Shown here one piece after another: positions 15,593 to 22,288 of a DNA stretch of 26,763 nt. This DNA is from DATAXV01 sp036272915. Lineage in GTDB: Bacteria; Chloroflexota; Dormibacteria; Dormibacterales; Dormibacteraceae. The stretch is taken from contig DATAXV010000144.1 in assembly GCA_036272915.1 (NCBI GenBank), positions 1 through 26,763 of the forward strand, given 5' to 3'. The notes beneath the pieces were generated by a model. That model worked only from the letters and a program-made list of their open reading frames with translations, did no database searches and was not told the origin of the DNA. The stretch's first letter is position 1. The number at the start of each line of letters is the position of its first letter. The translations under genes were made by a program, and so were the position numbers.

Positions 15593-15691
15593 GTTCGAGA
15601 AGCCGGCCGAGTGATCCGGCGGCGGCAGCCGATGGCGACACATGCAGGCGACGAAGAGCCGCCGACATTCTGAAAGGAGAAGTCCGAACGG

Positions 15692-16138
15692 ATGGCAGAC
15701 CTAACGATCGAGCGAGAGGTGGTGATCGAGGCACCCGCGGAGGTGGTGTGGCGCACCCTCACCGAGCCCGACCAGATGAGCCTGTGGTTCGCCGACCGAG
15801 TGGAGCTCGTCGTGGAGCCGGGCGCGCGTGGCTATATGCAATTCGGCGATCAGGGCGGTCCCGTCGTCGTCGAGACCGTGGATCCGCCGACTCGCTTCTC
15901 CTTCCGCTGGAACCATCCCCGCGGAGAGGAGCCGGTGGCCGGCAACTCGATGCTGGTCGAGTTCACGCTGACGCCCGAACGCGACGAGCGGACCCGGCTT
16001 CGAGTCACCGAGAGTGGCCATGAGCTGCGCGCCTGGCCCGAGGCGGAGAAGCAGCGGTACGCCGACGAACATCGAAGCGGGTGGGGAGAGTTCCTGGACC
16101 GCCTCACCGGCGTGCTGCCGGAGGGCCGGCCTGGATGA
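15692..16138 (+). CDS. SRPBCC / AHSA1 domain protein
   Basis: The 148-residue protein has the START-like fold of the AHSA1 family: N-terminal IEREVVIEAPAEVVWRTLTE with DQMSLWFAD, a central VETVDPPTRFSFRWNHP, and a C-terminal helix HRSGWGEFLDRL. Such proteins bind hydrophobic ligands in a deep pocket and are often paired with ArsR regulators. An AAAGGAG lies 12 bases before ATG 15692, which is long spacing but consistent with this start. Its stop overlaps the ArsR start by ATGA. The ligand is unknown. Confidence 0.85.
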   Translation: MADLTIEREVVIEAPAEVVWRTLTEPDQMSLWFADRVELVVEPGARGYMQFGDQGGPVVVETVDPPTRFSFRWNHPRGEEPVAGNSMLVEFTLTPERDERTRLRVTESGHELRAWPEAEKQRYADEHRSGWGEFLDRLTGVLPEGRPG

Positions 16139-16521
16139 GGACGCAGGCCGATGACGAGCTGTGGTCGGCGATCGCCGACCCCTCTCGTCGCCGGGTGCTC
16201 GACCTCCTGATCAACAACGGGGAGGTCAGCGCCAGCTGGCTGGCCGGCCGCGTGCCGTTCTCCCGCCAGGCGGTCTCCAAGCACCTAGTGGTGCTCGAGG
16301 AGGCGGGGCTGATCAGCCGGCGCAAGCAGGGTCGAGAGGTCGTCTACCAGGTGGAGGGCGACCGTCTCGACCAGGCCACCCGGGCCATGGCCGGTCTCGC
16401 CGCGCAATGGGACCGGCGACTCGCCGCGATCAAGCGGCTGGCCGAAGCGGCGCACGCCGAAGCAAGGAAAGAGCGGGGCTCCAAGCCCCGAGGAATCGGA
16501 GGTGACGGCGGTGAAGGATGA
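16135..16521 (+). CDS. ArsR family transcriptional regulator
   Basis: Counting from ATG 16135 the protein is 128 residues, typical for the AHSA1-associated ArsR subgroup. The winged helix spans about 5-80: ELWSAIADPSRRRVLDLL, SASWLAGRVPFSRQAVSKHL as the recognition region, and wing SRRKQGREVVYQV. It has no CxC metal site, so it is probably not a metal sensor. The start is fixed by the ATGA overlap with the previous stop; an earlier in-frame ATG at 16081 lies inside the AHSA1 gene. It overlaps the DUF899 gene by 11 bases, so the three are one transcript, probably autoregulated through the TGCAACC sites. Confidence 0.9.
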   Translation: MRTQADDELWSAIADPSRRRVLDLLINNGEVSASWLAGRVPFSRQAVSKHLVVLEEAGLISRRKQGREVVYQVEGDRLDQATRAMAGLAAQWDRRLAAIKRLAEAAHAEARKERGSKPRGIGGDGGEG

Positions 16522-17407
16522 ATTGACGAACCACGGCGGGCCGGAGGCCGGCGCTCCCAACGCATCGATCCTGCCCGCGGCCGTCGACCGGGCCACGTTC
16601 CAGGCCGAACTGGACCAGCTTCGGATTCGGGAGAAGGCGCACACCCGGGAGGGCGACGCGATCGCCGCGGCCCGGCGGCGCCTGCCCATGGTCGAGGTGA
16701 ACGCCAGTCTCGAGCTGATCGGCGCCGATGGGCCGGTCACCCTGCTCGAGGCGTTCGAGGGGCGCCGGCAGCTCATCGCCTACTACTTCATGTGGCACCA
16801 GGGCCACCCGGCGGCCGAGCAGTGCGAAGGCTGCACGTTCTACACGACCCAGGTCGCGGAGCTGTCGTATCTGCACTCTCGCGACATCTCCTACGCCGTC
16901 CTCTGCCAGGGTCCGTACGACGAGAGCATCCGCTATCGCGACTTCATGGGCTGGGATATGCCCTGGTACTCGGCGCAGGCCTCTGCAGCGGCGCTCCTCG
17001 AGGAGCGCCAGGTCGGCCTGTTCCACCTCGTGTGCTACGTGCGGGACGGCGACCGCGTATTCGAGACCTACTGGACGACCCGCCGCGGCGTGGAGGCCAT
17101 GGACTACAGCTACGCGCTCATGGACCTCACCGTGTTCGGACGCCAGGAATCGTGGGAAGATTCGCCGGTAGGCTGGCCACAGCAGTGCAGCAACACCAGG
17201 ACCGATGGGGGTTCGCCCGACTGGACGCCGATATCGGGGTGGCCGGGCGGCCGCCCCATAGCCCAGTGGTCCCGGCTCGAGGCCGGACGCTCTGACGACC
17301 TCGGCAACGCGGGATCTCCGACGGAACCACACCGTTGCCATCAGCCCAGATCTTTCATGAGCCACCGACGTCGGACAGTGGCGGGGTCTGGGGGAGCGAT
17401 TTCATAG
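16511..17407 (+). CDS. DUF899 family thioredoxin-like protein
   Basis: From GTG 16511 the protein is 298 residues. It matches DUF899, a thioredoxin-fold family: YYFMWHQGHP at about 91-100, a CEGC pair at 105-108, then LHSRDISYAVLCQGPYDES and RDFMGWDMPWYSAQ, RDGDRVFETYWTTRRGVEAM and a late AQWSRLEAGRSDDLG. The CxxC may be redox-active. The start is chosen because GGAGG at 16498-16502 stands 8 bases ahead; GTG 16502 lies in the SD itself. The last 30 or so residues after RSDDLG are low-complexity and extend beyond the usual family end. It is the third gene of the AHSA1/ArsR unit. Confidence 0.85.
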   Translation: MKDELTNHGGPEAGAPNASILPAAVDRATFQAELDQLRIREKAHTREGDAIAAARRRLPMVEVNASLELIGADGPVTLLEAFEGRRQLIAYYFMWHQGHPAAEQCEGCTFYTTQVAELSYLHSRDISYAVLCQGPYDESIRYRDFMGWDMPWYSAQASAAALLEERQVGLFHLVCYVRDGDRVFETYWTTRRGVEAMDYSYALMDLTVFGRQESWEDSPVGWPQQCSNTRTDGGSPDWTPISGWPGGRPIAQWSRLEAGRSDDLGNAGSPTEPHRCHQPRSFMSHRRRTVAGSGGAIS

Positions 17408-17408
17408 C

Positions 17409-19187
17409 GTGAGTGGCGAGTCCATGTCAGGATTGACGGATCTGGAGGCGCAGGTGCTCGGCGGCGTCTCGCGAGACCTGCTCGGGCGGCACGCGGAGAC
17501 CGTGGCGCAGTGGGAGAGGATCTCCGGTACGCCCGGTGAACGGGCGGCCGTCGACTACCTGAAGGGAGAGCTCGAGGCGCTCGGACTCGAGGTCACCGAG
17601 CACCGCTTCGAGAGCCTCCTCGGCTGGCCCGAACAGGCCTCGCTGGATGTGCTGACCCCGGAGACCGCGTCGTTCGAGGCGATCACCAACTCCTTCACCC
17701 CCTCGACGCCTCCCCAGGGCATCGAGGGTGATGTGATCTACGCCGGGCAGGGATCGGAGCCGGACCTGGCCTCCGCCCGCGGTCGAATCACCCTGGTCGA
17801 GGGCATGCCCTCGCCGCTCAAGGTCCTTCACGCGGGTCGGGCGGGGGCCGCCGGGGCCATCTTCATCCAGGAGGGGCACCTCCACGACATGTGCGTGTCG
17901 CCGGTCTGGGGCACTCCGACGACCAGGACCGCAGGTCTCCTGCCCACGATCCCCACCGTCTCCGTGCTCCGGCCCGACGGCGAGCGGCTGAAGGCGCTGG
18001 CCGCGGCGGGCGGGCTCCGGGTCCGGATGACGACCAGGACCTTCTGGGGCTGGCGGCTGACGCCGTTGCTCACGGCTCAGATCGATGCGCCGCGGGACGC
18101 GGAGCGGTTCGTGCTCCTGAGCGGTCACCACTGCTCCTGGCACCTGGGGGCGATGGACAACGGGACCGCCGACGCCACCATCCTGGAGACGGCCCGGGTG
18201 CTCAGCCAGCACCGGGACCGACTGCGGCGCAGCGTCCGGATCGCGTTCTGGCCCGGCCACACCCAGGGCCGTTACTCGGGCTCCGCCTGGTACTGCGATC
18301 AGTTCTGGGAGGACCTCCGCGACAACTGCGTCCTCCACGTCAACTGCGACTCAACCGGAGCCAGGGGCGCCGTCCATTACCATGCCACGTGCATGCCGGA
18401 GACCCGCGACCTCGCCGTCGGCGCGGTGCACGACGCGATCGGCATCGAGGCGGAGCCGGAGCGCCAGTCACGCGCCGGCGACCAGTCCTTCTGGGGCGTG
18501 GGCGTTCCCTCGATCTTCATGACCCTCTCGCTGGTGCCCGGGGAGATGGCGGCGTCACAGCCGGCGGGCATGCTGTCGACGGCCGCTGCCGGACCCGGGC
18601 TGCCCTGGTGGTGGCACACGCCCGAGGACACCATCGACAAGGTCGACCTCGACGTGCTCGTCCGGGACACCCGCGTCTACGCGCTCGCCACCCTTCGCGC
18701 GGCGGCCTCCCCGCTGCTGCCGTTCCGGTATGGGGCCTCTGCTAGGGAGATCCGAGCGGTGATCGAGGGCTATGCCCGAGCGGCCGGCGACCGGATCGAC
18801 CTGAGTCCTGTTCTGGACCGCGCCCGCCAGGTCGAGGACAGGGCGGAGGCGCTCGATCGCGCCCTCGACGCGATGCGCGCCGACCCTGAGATCGAGGACC
18901 TGTCCCTTCTGAACGCCACCCTGCAGGAGCTGGAGCGCGAGCTCGTGCTGGTCGACTTCACCGCCGAGGGGCCCTTCGACCAGGATCTCGCCCTCCCGAT
19001 ACCACCGGTGCCGCTGCTGGCGCCGGCCGGACGCCTGGTCACCGTCGACGCGGCCTCGGACGATGCCCACTTCCTCGCCACCGAACTGATCCGCAACCGG
19101 AATCGTGTCGTCCATCACCTCCGGCAGGCGGCGGACGCGGCGACCCGGGCCGTGACGCTGGCGGGAGGCGCGGAGAGGCGCACCTGA
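17409..19187 (+). CDS. M28-like family peptidase with altered active site
   Basis: The 592-residue protein combines a PA-like insert (about 80-210) with an M28 zinc aminopeptidase domain. Metal residues seen are the His in SGHHCSWHLGAMDN (240/241), Asp250, Asp314 in NCDSTG, and His403 in WWHTPEDTID. The usual Glu-Glu pair, where the general base and a ligand sit, is replaced by WPGHTQGRYSGS with Gly283-His284. I recall this GH variant from a clade of related proteins; whether it is an active peptidase is unclear. The C-terminal 170 residues are helical and leave the M28 core. GTG 17409 directly follows the DUF899 stop; ATG 17424 is an alternative start. Confidence 0.78.
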   Translation: MSGESMSGLTDLEAQVLGGVSRDLLGRHAETVAQWERISGTPGERAAVDYLKGELEALGLEVTEHRFESLLGWPEQASLDVLTPETASFEAITNSFTPSTPPQGIEGDVIYAGQGSEPDLASARGRITLVEGMPSPLKVLHAGRAGAAGAIFIQEGHLHDMCVSPVWGTPTTRTAGLLPTIPTVSVLRPDGERLKALAAAGGLRVRMTTRTFWGWRLTPLLTAQIDAPRDAERFVLLSGHHCSWHLGAMDNGTADATILETARVLSQHRDRLRRSVRIAFWPGHTQGRYSGSAWYCDQFWEDLRDNCVLHVNCDSTGARGAVHYHATCMPETRDLAVGAVHDAIGIEAEPERQSRAGDQSFWGVGVPSIFMTLSLVPGEMAASQPAGMLSTAAAGPGLPWWWHTPEDTIDKVDLDVLVRDTRVYALATLRAAASPLLPFRYGASAREIRAVIEGYARAAGDRIDLSPVLDRARQVEDRAEALDRALDAMRADPEIEDLSLLNATLQELERELVLVDFTAEGPFDQDLALPIPPVPLLAPAGRLVTVDAASDDAHFLATELIRNRNRVVHHLRQAADAATRAVTLAGGAERRT

Positions 19188-19194
19188 GGGCACC

Positions 19195-19265
19195 GCGCAG
19201 CGGGAAGCACCCGACGGCCCCTCCGGCGGGCGTCGGTTTTGGTGCCGCCGACGTCGATGCCGATC
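19195..19265 (-). pseudogene. Hydantoinase/oxoprolinase-like N-terminal fragment
   Basis: The minus strand reads RIGIDVGGTKTDA followed by a degraded stretch ending RRVLPAARCPQV. This resembles the first 30 residues of hydantoinase A/oxoprolinase proteins, where a phosphate-binding IDVGGTxTD motif opens the protein. Nothing of the remaining 500 or more residues is present and the M28 gene follows at once. ROK kinases start similarly and are an alternative. Short match, so modest confidence. Confidence 0.35.
19211..19240 (+). terminator. Possible intrinsic terminator of the M28 gene
   Basis: CCGACG (19211-19216) and CGTCGG (19231-19236) flank a GC-rich centre and are followed by TTTT, 24-50 bases after the stop. 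Read on the minus strand, the same bases encode an oxoprolinase-like N terminus, so this may instead be gene debris that happens to fold. Confidence 0.45.
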
Positions 19266-19424
19266 CGTCTCAGCCGTCCTGACGACGCCCTAGCTGGGGC
19301 GTGGAGTGGTGCGCCCAGCCCGTTCAGTCGCAGCACCGGCCGACGTGGTCGGCACATGCCTCAAGGATGGTCCGCGTCGTCGAGCGCATCGCTGTCACCT
19401 GCGCCGATCCCACCGGCTGCGCAT

Positions 19425-19839
19425 CTAATCGGTGCGGTTCCGCGCCACCCTGGCTCCCTCGATGCTCACGATCTCGTGCTCGTGGGTGACGTCGAGCAGC
19501 CGGCCCGCCTCCCGGATCGTGATCGCGTGCCCCCCCTGCCCTCGACGACGCGCCGGCCGGCGGCGGTGAGCACCGCGCTGAGCGCGTTCCGGGCCGCGTC
19601 GTGGAGAAGGACGAAGCTCGCCTCCGGAAGCAGCCCCCGGCACCTCGGCCGACACCGGTCCGGCCTCCGCGAGCAGATCGATCTCACGATCGGATGGTGA
19701 CCCGCGACACGTCGATGCCGAGGCCCAGGTCCCGTGCCGTCCACGATCTCTCAGGCTCGAGGTAGAGCCGGGTCAGCAGCTCCGCCTGGGGTCCGGAGCG
19801 GAATATGGGCAGCCGCGCCGGCGTCCGGATCTGCCTCAT
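19425..19839 (-). pseudogene. Decayed wHTH plus HEPN remnant (former MNT-HEPN type locus)
   Basis: Three frames in series give a recognisable mosaic. ATG 19839 starts a 51-residue winged-helix piece (LPIFRSGPQAELLTRLYLEP, SWTARDLGLGIDVSRVTIR) that stops at 19684, while the next frame continues EIDLLAEAGPV. From about 19624 another frame reads EASFVLLHDAARNALSAVL to VVEG at 19538. After a run of seven C's (19530-19536) the frame shifts to GHAITIREAGRLLDV and ends GARVARNRTD. The first part resembles regulators fused to minimal nucleotidyltransferases, the second the HEPN partner with its Rx4-6H-like end degraded. The nucleotidyltransferase domain is absent, so a deletion probably joined two genes. 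Confidence 0.5.
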
Positions 19840-19863
19840 AGATGAGCCTCATTGCTCATCTAT
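19838..19863. repeat. Perfect 10-bp inverted repeat at the TetR 3' end
   Basis: ATAGATGAGC (19838-19847) and GCTCATCTAT (19854-19863) are exact reverse complements around CTCATT. The repeat covers the last TetR codons and stop, and touches the start codon of the decayed wHTH gene. It could be an operator of the lost locus or a terminator; no T-tract follows. Confidence 0.6.
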
Positions 19864-20490
19864 TGAACAAACACCAGCCTGATCAGCGACCGGCCCGAGC
19901 AGTGCTCGCGCCGAGCGGCGGAGGACCGCCTCCACCTCCTGGGTCGTGCGGGTGCGGGCGAGCCGCTCGTAGGTGTCGAAGCTGGTCAGGGAGTGAAGGA
20001 GGTCGACCGCCGCATCGGCGTCGAGGGCGCCCTCGGGCCGGTCCGGGAGCCTGCCGATCAGCACCCGCAGGCCCTGCTCCCGGCGGTCCTCCCTGGCCTG
20101 CAGCCCGTCGCCGAGCTCGGGATCCACCGCTCCCGCCCCGCGCAGGCGCCGCATCACCACCGGGTCGGTCGCCCAGAACCGGCAGAAGACGCCGATGAAG
20201 AGGTCCAGCGCCCGGAGCGCGTCGGGGGTGGTGAACACCGCCGGCATCCCCTCCATGCCACCCCTCCCGGCCAGGTCGTCGAACACCGCCTCGAGCAGGC
20301 CGAGCCGGGAGCGGAACTGGTAGTAGACCGTCATCCGGGCGACGTCGGCCTGGCGGGCGACGGCATCGACCGAGAAGCCGGCCAGGCCGCCCTCCGAGGC
20401 GAGCAGCTCGCGCGCCGCCTCCACGATCCGGTTGCGGGTCTGGTCGGTCGCGACCTGGCGCTGACCGAGCCGATAGGGACGGGGACTCAT
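19849..20490 (-). CDS. TetR/AcrR family transcriptional regulator
   Basis: From ATG 20490 the protein is 213 residues. The helix-turn-helix is at about 39-61 (FSVDAVARQADVARMTVYYQF), preceded by NRIVEAARELLASEGG and followed by SRLGLLEAVFDDLA. The C-terminal ligand domain is helical (ALDLFIGVFCRFWATDPVV) and carries no ligand motif I recognise. An upstream ATG at 20508 falls inside a direct repeat and is less likely. It diverges from the DUF998-Ddn operon over about 56 bases holding two 14-bp direct repeats, so it most likely controls that operon and itself. Confidence 0.85.
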   Translation of the reverse strand: MSPRPYRLGQRQVATDQTRNRIVEAARELLASEGGLAGFSVDAVARQADVARMTVYYQFRSRLGLLEAVFDDLAGRGGMEGMPAVFTTPDALRALDLFIGVFCRFWATDPVVMRRLRGAGAVDPELGDGLQAREDRREQGLRVLIGRLPDRPEGALDADAAVDLLHSLTSFDTYERLARTRTTQEVEAVLRRSARALLGPVADQAGVCSIDEQ

Positions 20491-20506
20491 GGGGATTGAC
20501 AACGCC

Positions 20507-20537
20507 ATTTAATCATGCAGATAATTTAATCATGCAG
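20507..20537. promoter_or_regulatory. Tandem 14-bp operator-like repeats between TetR and the F420 operon
   Basis: ATTTAATCATGCAG occurs exactly at 20507-20520 and 20524-20537, a 17-base period. The repeats are AT-rich in a GC-rich background and lie between divergent starts. One ATG in each copy can open the flanking frames, so the true starts are uncertain. Binding by the adjacent TetR protein is the likely use. Confidence 0.6.
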
Positions 20538-20546
20538 TCTGATGAA

Positions 20547-21692
20547 ATGAACGTCCGACGCGTCGCCGGACCGGCGAGGGCGCTCTCGAGCCCCCGGACG
20601 GTCCTCCGCTGGCTGGCATTGGGAGGGGTCATCGGATCTGTCGTCCTGATCGCCGCCTTCACCACCGCCGGCCTGATCCGGCCCGGGTACTCGCCGATCC
20701 ACCAGGCGATCAGCGACCTCGGGGTGGGCAGCCACGCCTGGCTCCTCAACAGGACGCTGCTTGTCGCCGGCGTCCTGATGACGGGCGTGGCGATCGCCTT
20801 CGCTCAGGCGACCGAGGGCATCCTCAGCCGGCGGTCCCGGTGGATATGCGCCGTGCTCCTCGTACTCTCCCCGGCCGGCTTCTTCCTGGCCGGGATCTTC
20901 ACCGAGGCCCCGGCCACCCTTCGCATCCACTGGCTGGTCGCCGCCGACCTGACCTTCTTCGGACCGGTCATCGCGCTGACCGCAGTCGGCCTCCTGCTCC
21001 GCCGTCGCGACGGCTGGCGGGGATGGGCCACCTACACGCTCATCGCCGGAATCGCGACGCTCGTCCTCGTTCTCTTCATGTTCTGGACCTTCACCCCGGG
21101 GACCCCGTTCGCCGCCGCCAAGCTCGGAGGGCTGATGGAGCGGATCGTCGTCGTCGAGGTCATGGTCTGGTACTTCGTCGCCGGTCTCCGCCTACTCCGC
21201 ACCGAGGCCGTGTCGAGGGGCGCCGGGCACCGGATCCCGCTCGTAGGCAGGTTCTTCCGGCGCATGAACGGCGTGATGCGGCTGATGCTCCGATCCCCGC
21301 TCCACCGGATGATGAGCGGCCGCCTGCTGGTCATCACCTACACCGGTCGCCGGACCGGCCGCCGCTACTCGACGCCGGTCGCCTACGTCCCCGAGGGTGA
21401 CGCGCTCCTGCTCGCCGGCGGCGCGCCCTGGTGGCGGAACGTCAAGCCCGGCTCGACCGTGACCGTGCGGCTGCGCGGCCGCGATCGCGAGGCAAGCGTG
21501 GAGCGGCTCGAGGACCAGGAGTCGGTGGAGCGGGCGCTGGCCTTCGTGCTCCCGCGCAACCCCATCCTCGGCCGCTTCATGCAGCTGAAGCCGGGCCCGG
21601 ACGGAACCGTCAGCCCGGACCACATCGCCGCCGCCCGGGCACGGGGACTGGCGATCTCCAGGCTTCACCTCATCGGGGAACCCACCCGGTGA
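20547..21692 (+). CDS. DUF998 membrane domain fused to a Ddn-like deazaflavin (F420) nitroreductase domain
   Basis: Counting from ATG 20547 (381 residues), residues 20-216 hold about six membrane helices of DUF998 type, with RPGYSPIHQAISDLGVG near 45-61. Residues 236-381 form a split beta-barrel like mycobacterial Ddn, with TYTGRRTGRRYSTPVAYVP, then GGAPWWRNVKPG in place of the usual WYHNL, and a C-terminal block ending ARARGLAISRL. Ddn proteins use F420H2 to reduce quinones or nitro compounds at the membrane. Tethering such a domain to DUF998 would place it at the bilayer. The fusion is in one clean frame. Earlier ATGs at 20496 and 20532 overlap the operator repeats. It is the first gene of the operon. 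Confidence 0.8.
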   Translation: MNVRRVAGPARALSSPRTVLRWLALGGVIGSVVLIAAFTTAGLIRPGYSPIHQAISDLGVGSHAWLLNRTLLVAGVLMTGVAIAFAQATEGILSRRSRWICAVLLVLSPAGFFLAGIFTEAPATLRIHWLVAADLTFFGPVIALTAVGLLLRRRDGWRGWATYTLIAGIATLVLVLFMFWTFTPGTPFAAAKLGGLMERIVVVEVMVWYFVAGLRLLRTEAVSRGAGHRIPLVGRFFRRMNGVMRLMLRSPLHRMMSGRLLVITYTGRRTGRRYSTPVAYVPEGDALLLAGGAPWWRNVKPGSTVTVRLRGRDREASVERLEDQESVERALAFVLPRNPILGRFMQLKPGPDGTVSPDHIAAARARGLAISRLHLIGEPTR

Positions 21693-21904
21693 TCGAGAAC
21701 ACCGCCAGGGCGATCGACGCGGCCCTGACGGCCGCCGACGAGGAGGCCGTTCGGGACCTCGTCCTCGACCTGATCTGCCTCGGTCCGCTCGGCCTGGCAC
21801 TGGCCGGTGAGCGGTCCGAGGAGCCCCGCGTCCATCCCGCGGCCCGGCGCCGAGGAGCCGCCGCGACCGCGCTCACCGCGCCACGCCAGGAGGAAACACG
21901 ATGA
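21689..21904 (+). CDS. Small 71-residue protein, translationally coupled
   Basis: GTG 21689 overlaps the stop of the DUF998-Ddn gene (GTGA) and its own stop overlaps the next ATG (ATGA), so the frame is locked between two real genes. The product MIENTARAIDAALTAADEEA then VRDLVLDLICLGPLGLALAG is an acidic amphipathic helix with a short hydrophobic end. The rest is Arg/Ala-rich and looks disordered. No family recognised. The core LGPLGLALAG resembles GVGPLGFVLD of the next protein, so it may be a truncated duplicate of an NTF2-like gene. Its coding status rests on the overlaps. Confidence 0.5.
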   Translation: MIENTARAIDAALTAADEEAVRDLVLDLICLGPLGLALAGERSEEPRVHPAARRRGAAATALTAPRQEETR

Positions 21905-22284
21905 CACCAGAGGACGCGGTCCTCGATCTCATCCGGCGCTGGTCGGAGGCGGAGGCGGCGAACGACGCCGGGCGGGTCCAAGAGGTCCTCGCCGAGGGCT
22001 TCCTCGGCGTCGGGCCGCTCGGCTTCGTCCTCGACCGTGGGCAGTGGGTGGAGCGGTTCCGCAACGGGATGGAGAACCGTTCCTTCGCGGTGGAGGAGCC
22101 CCGCGTGGAGCTGCACGGCACCGCCGCCTTCGTCGTCGGCGTGAGTGCCGCGGAGAGCAGCTGGCGCGGATCCGACACGTCGGGACGGCTCCGCCTGACC
22201 CTGGTCGCGGTGGGGTCCGACGACGGCTGGCGGATCGCCGGCATACACCTGGGACCGCTCCAGGCGCCGCCGGCCAGAGGGTAG
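21901..22284 (+). CDS. NTF2-like (SnoaL/DUF4440-type) protein
   Basis: The 127-residue protein has the cone-shaped NTF2-like pattern: an N-terminal helix AVLDLIRRWSEAEAANDAGR, then LAEGFLGVGPLGFVLDRGQWVERF, and late strands RLTLVAVGSDDGWRIAGIHLGP. Members act as small enzymes, isomerases or ligand-binding partners. Position just before an F420-dependent oxidoreductase gene (4-base gap) suggests that they work on the same compound. An AGGAGG lies upstream of ATG 21901 inside the previous frame. Substrate unknown. Confidence 0.75.
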   Translation: MTPEDAVLDLIRRWSEAEAANDAGRVQEVLAEGFLGVGPLGFVLDRGQWVERFRNGMENRSFAVEEPRVELHGTAAFVVGVSAAESSWRGSDTSGRLRLTLVAVGSDDGWRIAGIHLGPLQAPPARG

Positions 22285-22288
22285 CGGG

